Part shown: positions 1 to 6,218 of the stretch, piece after piece
How the letters are laid out: each line of letters starts with the position of its first letter
How positions within the stretch are numbered: position 1 is the stretch's first letter
From: an uncultured Alphaproteobacteria bacterium
GTDB lineage: Bacteria > Pseudomonadota > Alphaproteobacteria > Rickettsiales > UBA1997
Assembly: GCA_903858915.1 (NCBI GenBank)
Contig: CAIOKL010000078.1
Span: forward strand, 1 to 8,161
Length of the DNA: 8,161 nt
Direction of reading: 5' to 3'
Notes under the pieces: model-generated
Databases searched by the model: none
What the model was told of the DNA's origin: nothing
The model's input: only the letters and a program-made list of their open reading frames with translations
Position numbers and translations under genes: made by a program

Positions 1-564
1 AATTTTAGCATTAATAAATACAAAAATTTAAGAAATATTAAAATCGAAAATTACCTAGAAACCGCCAAATCAAATTTCAATGGAAAAAGCTATTCTTTTG
101 AAAGTGGCATCGGTTATAAAAATAAAATATTAGAAAATTTTTCAATCACGCCAGATTTTTCAATTAAATATTTTAAATTCTCGCAAGATTCTTACAAAGA
201 AAGTGGATTGGGTAGCGCAGTTCTAAGCGTTAAAGGTGCCGATTATAATGAATTTATTACCAAATTAGGCATAGATTTTTCAGGAAATTTTTCGTATTCC
301 GCAGTTAAATATCAGCCAAATTTTACAATTTCATGGGATAGAAAATTAAAAAATAATCGACAAATAATGCAATCGAATTTTAGCAATGGACTTGAAAATT
401 CTAAAAGCAGTTTGGTCGTTTTACAAAGAGATAAATTAAATCTCGGTTTCGGATTAATTTTATCGGAAAATAATCATCAAAAATTAAATCTTCGTTATAA
501 TTTGCAACTCGCCAAACACTTCATAAATAACGGCGGTTTCGCTGAATATTCTTGGGAATTTTAA
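1..564 (+). CDS. C-terminal fragment of an outer-membrane beta-barrel protein, probably autotransporter type (5' end outside window)
   Basis: The reading frame is open from base 1 to a TAA at 562-564, giving 187 residues of a larger protein whose start lies to the left. The visible part alternates polar and hydrophobic residues in short stretches broken by Asn/Gly/Lys turns, for example around YKNKILENFSITPDFSIKYF and LNLGFGLILS, as expected of antiparallel transmembrane beta strands. It ends in YSWEF; a terminal aromatic residue is the classic signal read by the BAM assembly machinery. A stretch near VKGADYNEFITKLGIDFSG resembles the middle of autotransporter translocator domains, but that is recognition by eye. 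A TTG at 208 could serve as a start codon, but the same strand pattern continues upstream of it, so a short separate gene is unlikely. Alternatives are another type of barrel. Barrel identity is fairly safe; autotransporter assignment is less so. Passenger domain and function cannot be seen. Confidence 0.6.
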   Translation, partial: NFSINKYKNLRNIKIENYLETAKSNFNGKSYSFESGIGYKNKILENFSITPDFSIKYFKFSQDSYKESGLGSAVLSVKGADYNEFITKLGIDFSGNFSYSAVKYQPNFTISWDRKLKNNRQIMQSNFSNGLENSKSSLVVLQRDKLNLGFGLILSENNHQKLNLRYNLQLAKHFINNGGFAEYSWEF

Positions 565-567
565 TTT

Positions 568-3174
568 TTAATTCAACACAATATTAACCAATTTATCCGG
601 TACGATAATAATTTTTTTCAACTCTTTTCCTTCAATAAATTTCTTAACATTATCATTTTCAAAAGCTAATTTTTGCATTTCATCTTGCGTTAAACCCTTA
701 GACATTTCAATAACAGCGCGAAGCTTTCCCGCAACTTGAATTGCCACCGAAACATTATCATCTTGCAATAATTTTGATGAAAATTTCGGAAAATTTACTG
801 ACGAAACCAAGCCTTCGCAACCAAGATTATTCCATAATTCTTCGGCCAAATGAGGCATAATCGGCGCAATTAAAATTGCCAAATTACGCAAAGAAAAATG
901 CATAATTTGTCCATCAATTTCATTTTTAATTTCGAATTTTTCTAAGGCATTTGAAAATTCACGAACCTTTGCAATTGCTCGATTGAAGCCCATTTTATCA
1001 AGCTCATCCTGCACATAAAAAATAGTGCGATGCGTGAGTTTTATAATATCGATCTGATATTTTTCGCAGACCGCCAAATCAGCTTCGCCATAATTTTTAA
1101 AATTATTTTTCGAAATATTTTTATGTTGCGCAGTGAAATTTGCCACCAATTTCCACAAACGATTTACATAGCGCCAAGCTCCGTCAATTCCGCTTTCGGA
1201 CCAATCCAAATCACGCGAAGCCGGCGTGTCGGAAAGCATGAATAAACGCGCGGTATCGGCACCATAACTTTCAACAATATTAATCGGCTCGACGACATTT
1301 TTTTTCGATTTACTCATTTTTTCACTTCTTCCGCGCACTACTTCTTCGCGAGTTTTTTCGTGAATAAATTTATCTTTTTCGATTTCAATAACTTCACTTG
1401 GATAAACCCACTGCCCCGCTTTATCTTTATAAGTATAATGACAGACCATGCCTTGAGTAAGAAGGTTTTTGAATGGTTCATCAAACGATAAATATCCGCA
1501 TTTTTTCAACGCTTTTACGAAAAATCTTGAATAAAGCAAATGCAAAACCGCATGCTCAACACCGCCAATATATTGATCGACAGACATAATTTTATTCACT
1601 AAATCTTTGTCAAAAGCGCGATCTTTTGGTTGCGAAATATAACGCAAAAAATACCACGAACTTTCGAAAAAAGTATCGAAGGTATCGGTTTCGCGAATTG
1701 CCTTTAAAACCTTGCCGTCGGCGTCTTTGTAGGTGGTGTGTTTCCAAGTTGGATGAATTTCAAGAGGATTGCCCGCTCCCGTAAATTCAACATCTTTTGG
1801 CAATTCAACGGGGAGTTGATCTTGTGGTACTTTAACGACTCGACCATCTTCTAAATATAAAATTGGAATTGGACAACCCCAATAGCGTTGGCGCGAGACG
1901 CCCCAGTCGCGCAGACGATAATTAATTTTTTTCTTAGCGACATTTTGACTCGCTAAAATTTCAAAAACTTTTTCTTTTGCCGACTTGGAATCAAGTCCAT
2001 CAAGCATTGCGGAATTAATCATAATTCCGTCTTCCAAATAAGGCAAATCAACGCTTTCTTGATTTTTTGGAGCAACAACTTGCGTAATTTTTAAATTATA
2101 TTTTTTGGCAAATTCAAAATCACGAATATCGTGCGCTGGGCAGGCAAATATTGCCCCCTCGCCATATTCCATCAATACAAAATTAGCAACAAAAACATCG
2201 AGTTTTATATTTTTATCGAGAGGATGAAAAACTTGTAAACCCGTTCTAACGCCCTTTTTCTCTTGCTTCTCAAGGGTTTGCTCATCGACGGAATTTTTAC
2301 TACATTCATCAATAAAATTCTTAATTTCGACATTATTTTGCGCCATTTCAAGGGCGATTGGATGATGCGGTGAAATTGCCAAGAAAGATGCTCCAAACAA
2401 GGTGTCAGCGCGGGTTGTATAAATTTTTATAAATTGATTTTGAGATTTTTTTTCGGTTATTTCAAAATCGATTAACAAGCCTTCGCTTTTACCAATCCAT
2501 TTTTCTTGCATCGCCAAAACTCTCTCATCCCAACCGTTGAGATTCTTCAATTCCTGCAATAATTCTTCGGAAAATTCTGAAACTTTTAAGAACCATTGTT
2601 TAAGTTTTTTCTTTTCGATTAAAGCGCCACTTCGCCACCCTCTCCCATCAATCACTTGTTCGTTCGCCAACACCGTTTTATCAATTGGATCCCAATTCAC
2701 AAAAGACTCTTTTTGATAAGCCAATCCGGCATCAAGAAAATCACCAAAAATCTTTTGCTCATGTTGATAATATTCGGGTAAACAAGTGATTACTTCGCGC
2801 TCCCAATCAAGCGACAAGCCAATAGATTTAAGCTCTTGACGCATATTTTCGATATTCGATAAAGTCCATTTTTCGGGATGAACTTTATGTTGTAAAGCAG
2901 CATTTTCGGCGGGCAATCCGAAGGCATCAAAACCCATCGGATGAAGCACATTAAATCCTTGGATTTTTTTGTAACGCGCCACAACATCGCCAATCGTATA
3001 ATTGCGCAAATGTCCCATGTGAATTTTTCCAGAAGGATAAGGAAACATCTCGAGAACATAGTATTTCTGCGCCTCGGCAAGTGGATTAAATTTGAAAATA
3101 TTTTGATTTTTCCAAATTTCTTGCCATTTTTTTTCAGTTAATTTGTGATTATAATTTGCGATTTCTTGTTGCAT
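568..3174 (-). CDS. leuS: Leucyl-tRNA synthetase (class I, bacterial type with CP1 editing domain)
   Basis: This enzyme charges tRNA-Leu with leucine using ATP in the cytoplasm and hydrolyses mischarged tRNA. At 868 residues it is full length (E. coli about 860). The class I signatures are intact: HMGH at residues 52-55, preceded by the conserved FPYPSGKI segment, and KMSKS at 619-623. The CP1 editing domain carries the threonine-rich TTRADT at 253-258 and PAHDIRD, with Asp349 and Asp352 at the positions of the editing aspartates of E. coli LeuRS. GVSRQRYWGCPIPI, at the return to the catalytic core, and SSWYFLRY also match the family. The ATG at 3174 is the only plausible start, since no ATG lies between it and the preceding mrp stop. 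It follows mrp on the same strand after 45 bp, and its stop is 3 bp from that of the convergent barrel gene. No Shine-Dalgarno sequence precedes it. Three A8 runs lie in the coding strand. Nothing suggests loss of function. Confidence 0.98.
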   Translation of the reverse strand: MQQEIANYNHKLTEKKWQEIWKNQNIFKFNPLAEAQKYYVLEMFPYPSGKIHMGHLRNYTIGDVVARYKKIQGFNVLHPMGFDAFGLPAENAALQHKVHPEKWTLSNIENMRQELKSIGLSLDWEREVITCLPEYYQHEQKIFGDFLDAGLAYQKESFVNWDPIDKTVLANEQVIDGRGWRSGALIEKKKLKQWFLKVSEFSEELLQELKNLNGWDERVLAMQEKWIGKSEGLLIDFEITEKKSQNQFIKIYTTRADTLFGASFLAISPHHPIALEMAQNNVEIKNFIDECSKNSVDEQTLEKQEKKGVRTGLQVFHPLDKNIKLDVFVANFVLMEYGEGAIFACPAHDIRDFEFAKKYNLKITQVVAPKNQESVDLPYLEDGIMINSAMLDGLDSKSAKEKVFEILASQNVAKKKINYRLRDWGVSRQRYWGCPIPILYLEDGRVVKVPQDQLPVELPKDVEFTGAGNPLEIHPTWKHTTYKDADGKVLKAIRETDTFDTFFESSWYFLRYISQPKDRAFDKDLVNKIMSVDQYIGGVEHAVLHLLYSRFFVKALKKCGYLSFDEPFKNLLTQGMVCHYTYKDKAGQWVYPSEVIEIEKDKFIHEKTREEVVRGRSEKMSKSKKNVVEPINIVESYGADTARLFMLSDTPASRDLDWSESGIDGAWRYVNRLWKLVANFTAQHKNISKNNFKNYGEADLAVCEKYQIDIIKLTHRTIFYVQDELDKMGFNRAIAKVREFSNALEKFEIKNEIDGQIMHFSLRNLAILIAPIMPHLAEELWNNLGCEGLVSSVNFPKFSSKLLQDDNVSVAIQVAGKLRAVIEMSKGLTQDEMQKLAFENDNVKKFIEGKELKKIIIVPDKLVNIVLN

Positions 3175-3195
3175 ATTTTTGTAATTTTTTTTAAA

Positions 3196-3216
3196 AAAAT
3201 AAAATATTTTTATTTT
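3196..3216 (-). terminator. AT-only inverted repeat between mrp and leuS, possible weak terminator
   Basis: A perfect 9-bp inverted repeat, aaaataaaa / ttttatttt with a 3-nt loop, lies just after the mrp stop. Read on the minus strand, the stem runs into seven T residues, so it has a terminator-like shape. The stem has no G or C and would be weak. In DNA this AT-rich such repeats arise by chance, so it may only slow transcription or do nothing, leaving mrp and leuS co-transcribed. Confidence 0.22.
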
Positions 3217-3219
3217 AAA

Positions 3220-4035
3220 TTATTTTAAGATTTGTTGTGATATTTTTTGAAATATTGTTAAAACTTCATTGTTTATTTTATTTTTAAAAAAACTTACAAT
3301 AAAAGGAATTTTATTTTCACAAGCATTTGATATTTCTGGCTCGATAGCAATTTCTCCTAAAAAATTTATATTCATTTCTTGCGCAATTTTCTTGGCGCCA
3401 TCTTGTCCAAAAATATATTTTTTTTCATCATTAATTTTTAAATAAGACATATTTTGAATTAACCCCAAAATCGGAATATTTAATTTTCTAAAACAGTCGA
3501 TGGACTTAACAATATCAATAACCGCGACGCTTTGCGGAGTTGAAACCAAAACCACTCCCGCAATAGGAAATTTTTCCGCCATACTTAAATAAACATCGCC
3601 CGTTCCGGGAGGCATATCAACAATCATAACTTCAACTTTTTTATTGTCACATTGCCAATTTACTGAGCGAATTAATTGGTACAAAATTTTCGTAACCATC
3701 GGCCCGCGCCATATTCCAGCTTGATTGGCGTCAACTAAATTAGCAATTGAAATTATTTTCAAACCGTATTTTAGAATCGGTTGCAAAAGATTATTTTTCA
3801 ACTCGGGTTTGTCATTTAAATCAAGCAAATGCGCGATTGATGGACCATAAATATCGGCATCAACTAATGCGACATTTTTGCCACTTTGCGCCATTGATAT
3901 CGCTAGGTTACAAGCTATTGTTGATTTCCCAACTCCACCTTTTGCCGAAGCTACTAAAATAATTTTTTCCACTCCCGCAACATTAGGTATTTTTTCTATG
4001 AAATCTTTTAAGGTTTTATTATCTTGGTTTGGCAT
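3220..4035 (-). CDS. mrp: Mrp/ApbC-type P-loop ATPase, short form (putative Fe-S cluster carrier)
   Basis: Mrp/ApbC/NBP35 proteins are dimeric cytoplasmic ATPases that bind Fe-S clusters and pass them to target enzymes. The deviant Walker A motif KGGVGKST is at residues 32-39. It is followed by DADIYGPS (59-66), WRGPM (109-113), DMPPGTGD (140-147), STPQ (165-168) and QNMSYL (194-199), an order diagnostic of this family. At 271 residues it is shorter than full Mrp because the N-terminal MIP18-like (DUF59) domain is absent. An in-frame TAG directly precedes the ATG, and only 78 bp separate it from hflK, so no missing domain is hidden upstream. After NMSY, where many family members have CxxC, this protein reads LKINDEKK and has no cysteine. 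Fe-S transfer is therefore inferred from family only. The gene is divergent from hflK, and leuS lies 45 bp downstream on the same strand. No Shine-Dalgarno sequence is seen. Confidence 0.93.
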   Translation of the reverse strand: MPNQDNKTLKDFIEKIPNVAGVEKIILVASAKGGVGKSTIACNLAISMAQSGKNVALVDADIYGPSIAHLLDLNDKPELKNNLLQPILKYGLKIISIANLVDANQAGIWRGPMVTKILYQLIRSVNWQCDNKKVEVMIVDMPPGTGDVYLSMAEKFPIAGVVLVSTPQSVAVIDIVKSIDCFRKLNIPILGLIQNMSYLKINDEKKYIFGQDGAKKIAQEMNINFLGEIAIEPEISNACENKIPFIVSFFKNKINNEVLTIFQKISQQILK

Positions 4036-4048
4036 CTAAAAATTTTAA

Positions 4049-4077
4049 TTGAAATTGTTATTGAATATTATTAATAT
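4049..4077 (+). promoter_or_regulatory. Candidate sigma70 promoter for hflK-hflC-degP-ispE
   Basis: TTGAAA at 4049-4054 (5 of 6 matches to TTGACA) is separated by 17 nt from TAATAT at 4072-4077 (a 4 of 6 match to TATAAT). This is the ideal spacing, and the site lies in the short gap upstream of hflK. Transcription would begin near 4084, giving a leader of about 30 nt. The surroundings are AT-rich, so chance matches are common, but position and spacing both favour it. Confidence 0.5.
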
Positions 4078-4101
4078 GACCAAAACAATTAATAATTTCA
4101 A
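4073..4101 (-). promoter_or_regulatory. Candidate minus-strand promoter for mrp(-leuS), overlapping the hflK promoter
   Basis: On the minus strand, TTGAAA (plus-strand tttcaa, 4096-4101) is followed after 17 nt by CATATT (4073-4078), a 4 of 6 match to the -10 consensus. Its -10 occupies the same bases as the proposed -10 of hflK. The match is weaker than on the plus strand. Some promoter for mrp is expected in this 78-bp gap. Confidence 0.3.
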
Positions 4102-4113
4102 ATATTTTTTTCG

Positions 4114-5346
4114 ATGCTAAGGCTATTTTTTACTAATTTAAAGAATTCTAACGGGTCGGGTGGACCTTGGGGTCCATGGGGTCAGAATGGTGGCTCTAAC
4201 AATGGTGAAAGCTCAAACAACAAAAAAACTCGCGAAGATTCTCAGGACAAATCTTCTAAAAATCCCTTTGGAAACAACTCTAACAACAATTCAAACAATA
4301 ACAAAAAACCTGATTACGAAGATATTTTCACTAAATTTTTTAAAACAATTAATCAAAAAATTAAAAATTTTACCAACAACAATAAAACTCAAGAAAACCC
4401 AACAAAATCAAGCGTTGGCATAATATTTTTAGTGGTAATTTTAGTCTATTTAAGCTTTGGTTTTTATAAAGTTGATCCTGATGAAAATGCCGTAACTCTT
4501 TATTTCGGAAAATTTTATAAAATTTCCGAGCCGGGCTTGAATTACCACATTCCCTTCCCTTTCGGTCAAGTAATTAAAAAAAGCGTTAGTAATGTTAATA
4601 CGGAAGAATTCGGTTTCTCTTCCAACAAAAAATCTCGCGATGGCGATGAGCGCAATTTTAACGCCGAAAGCTTGATGCTCACGGGCGACGAAAATATCGT
4701 CGATATTCAATTCCAAGTTCAATGGCAAATCGCCGATATTCGCGATTATGTTTTTAATATTGCCGAACCCAATCAATCAATTCGCAAATCGGCAGAAAGC
4801 GCTATGCGCGAAATTATTGCCCGAACGCCAATTGCGCAAGCTTTATCCGATGGTAAAATGCAAATTGAGCAAGATGTTAAAACTTTGCTTCAAGAAATTT
4901 TAGACTCATACAAAGCTGGAATCAGAGTTGTTTTGGTGCAATTGCGTCGCGTTGATCCGCCTGAACAAGTAATCGCCGCATTTCGCGATGTCCAAACCGC
5001 TAAAGCCGATAAAGAAAAAGAAATTAATGAATCGCAAGCTTTCGCCAATGATATAATTCCTAGAGCGCGAGGCACTGCTTCGCAAATGAAAGAAGAAGCC
5101 GAAGCTTATTCCAAACAAGTTGTCGCCAATGCTCAAGGTGAAGCTTCGCGATTTTTGGCGGTTTATAATGAATATTCTAAAGCTAAACAAGTTACCAAAC
5201 GCAGAATTTATCTCGAAACTATGGAGAAAATTTATGGCGATGCCGACAAAATTTATATCGACAAAAGCGCTGGGAAATCAGGTGTAATGCCCTATTTTCC
5301 CTTGAACGAACTCAATAAGAGCGTTAAACCAGCAAATTCCAACTAA
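4114..5346 (+). CDS. hflK: HflK, SPFH-family membrane protein, partner of HflC and modulator of FtsH
   Basis: HflK pairs with HflC in a large inner-membrane complex with a periplasmic domain that encloses FtsH and affects its access to membrane substrates. At 410 residues it is close to E. coli HflK (about 419). Residues 12-65 form a Gly/Trp then Asn/Ser/Lys-rich cytoplasmic tail beginning GGPWGPWGQNGG, typical of HflK, followed by the PDYEDIF motif from residue 66. One transmembrane helix spans about 100-118. The SPFH domain follows, with DPDENAV, EPGLNYH and LMLTGDENIVDI. Next come PPEQV (282-286), a long charged helical region of coiled-coil character, and the signature YLETMEKIYG (366-375). 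The start is settled: an in-frame TAA at 4093-4095 precedes the single ATG. The hflC start lies 2 bp after the stop, so translational coupling is likely. No Shine-Dalgarno sequence precedes it. The N-terminal tail DNA is unusually G-rich for the window. Confidence 0.96.
   Translation: MLRLFFTNLKNSNGSGGPWGPWGQNGGSNNGESSNNKKTREDSQDKSSKNPFGNNSNNNSNNNKKPDYEDIFTKFFKTINQKIKNFTNNNKTQENPTKSSVGIIFLVVILVYLSFGFYKVDPDENAVTLYFGKFYKISEPGLNYHIPFPFGQVIKKSVSNVNTEEFGFSSNKKSRDGDERNFNAESLMLTGDENIVDIQFQVQWQIADIRDYVFNIAEPNQSIRKSAESAMREIIARTPIAQALSDGKMQIEQDVKTLLQEILDSYKAGIRVVLVQLRRVDPPEQVIAAFRDVQTAKADKEKEINESQAFANDIIPRARGTASQMKEEAEAYSKQVVANAQGEASRFLAVYNEYSKAKQVTKRRIYLETMEKIYGDADKIYIDKSAGKSGVMPYFPLNELNKSVKPANSN
4153..4181 (+). 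other. G-rich hairpin / quadruplex-like segment inside the start of hflK
   Basis: Four G-runs lie at 4153-4155, 4158-4160, 4169-4172 and 4178-4181, with gaps of 2, 8 and 5 nt. One gap is just above the usual 7-nt limit for a canonical G-quadruplex motif. The same stretch contains a perfect 6-bp inverted repeat, TGGACC (4161-4166) and GGTCCA (4171-4176), around a 4-nt loop. It encodes the GGPWGPWG tail of HflK, so the composition may simply follow from the protein. Confidence 0.35.
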
Positions 5347-5348
5347 AT

Positions 5349-6212
5349 ATGAATAAATCTACAAAAAAAATTCTTATAATCACCACGCTTGCTTTAATAG
5401 TTTTCCAAAGCTCTTTCTTTACCGTTGATCAACGCCAGCAAGTTTTGATATTACAATTTGGTGAACCAATTCGCGCCATCGACACTCCGGGAATAAAATT
5501 TAAAATGCCTTTCATTCAAAATGCTATTTTTTTTGAAAAAAGAATCATTGATCTTTCTCTTCCGGAGCAAGAAGTTATCGCATCCGACCAAAAACGCTTG
5601 ATTATCAACGCTTTCACCAAATTTCAAATTACCGATCCATTAAAATTTTATACAACCGTTGGCGGGTCTTATGGCTTATCCAACAAGCTTTCGGGAATTC
5701 TTGATTCAAGCCTGCGTCAAGTTATTGGTGAAGTCACTCTCAATGAATTACTCACTGAAAATCGTGGCGATATTATGAAAAAAATTAAAGAAGCCGTCGG
5801 TTCTTCTTCGGAAATTTTTGGTATAAAAATCATCGATGTTCGCATCATGCGCGCCGATTTACCGAAAGAAAACTCCGACGCAATTTATGCTCGAATGCAA
5901 ACTGAACGAGAAAAAGAAGCTCGTGAAATTCGCGCTAAAGGCGCAGAGGAAGCTGACAAAATTCGCGCCGAAGCCAATAAACAAAAAACCATTATTCTCG
6001 CCGAAGCCAAAAAAAATTCCGACATTGTTCGTGGTAATGGCGAAAGCGAATCGAATAGAATTTATGCAAATTCTTTTGGCAGAGATCCAGAATTTGCCGA
6101 TTTTTATCGCTCCATGAGCGCCTACAAAACAGCTTTTAGTAACGATAAAACTAAAATGATAATTTCACCCGACAGTGATTTTTTTAAATATTTCAATAAC
6201 TCAAAAAATTAA
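5349..6212 (+). CDS. hflC: HflC, SPFH-family membrane protein, partner of HflK
   Basis: HflC is the second subunit of the HflKC complex around FtsH. The protein has 287 residues (E. coli HflC about 334). It has a short cytoplasmic N-terminus with a basic KSTKK, then one transmembrane helix at about 8-25 acting as an N-in signal anchor. An SPFH domain follows, with VDQRQQVLILQFGEP, TPGIKFKMPF and RIIDL. RIMRADLPKEN (165-175) leads into a long charged helix containing MQTEREKEAREIRAKG, with EEADKIRAEA after it, expected to form the cage wall. The C-terminal signature SPDSDFFKYF at 273-282 is characteristic of HflC and separates it from HflK and from stomatin-like proteins. Most of the length difference from E. 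coli is internal, since both ends align. It lies 2 bp after hflK and 6 bp before degP, so it belongs to one operon. No Shine-Dalgarno sequence is seen; coupling to hflK translation is plausible. Confidence 0.96.
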   Translation: MNKSTKKILIITTLALIVFQSSFFTVDQRQQVLILQFGEPIRAIDTPGIKFKMPFIQNAIFFEKRIIDLSLPEQEVIASDQKRLIINAFTKFQITDPLKFYTTVGGSYGLSNKLSGILDSSLRQVIGEVTLNELLTENRGDIMKKIKEAVGSSSEIFGIKIIDVRIMRADLPKENSDAIYARMQTEREKEAREIRAKGAEEADKIRAEANKQKTIILAEAKKNSDIVRGNGESESNRIYANSFGRDPEFADFYRSMSAYKTAFSNDKTKMIISPDSDFFKYFNNSKN

Positions 6213-6218
6213 TAATTC

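Noticed and set aside
208..564. TTG at 208 as the start of a separate 118-residue gene
   Set aside because: The frame is open back to base 1 and the upstream part has the same strand-like pattern, so this is an internal Leu codon of a larger protein.
1030..1245. Open frame on the plus strand opposite leuS
   Set aside because: It lies wholly antisense to well-conserved leuS codons, has no recognisable domain and no start signal. Similar shadows occur opposite mrp, hflK and degP, for example 7100-7435 on minus.
2127..2157. Glu in the YGEGA segment of the LeuRS editing domain, where E. coli has Thr
   Set aside because: The neighbouring editing aspartates are intact, and as I recall Glu occurs at this position in other bacterial LeuRS proteins, so loss of editing is not supported.
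3181..3222. T8A7 and AT-only repeats after mrp as a possible replication origin or attachment site
   Set aside because: The stretch is only about 45 bp, has no DnaA-box-like or integrase-related sequence, and fits a normal AT-rich intergenic gap.
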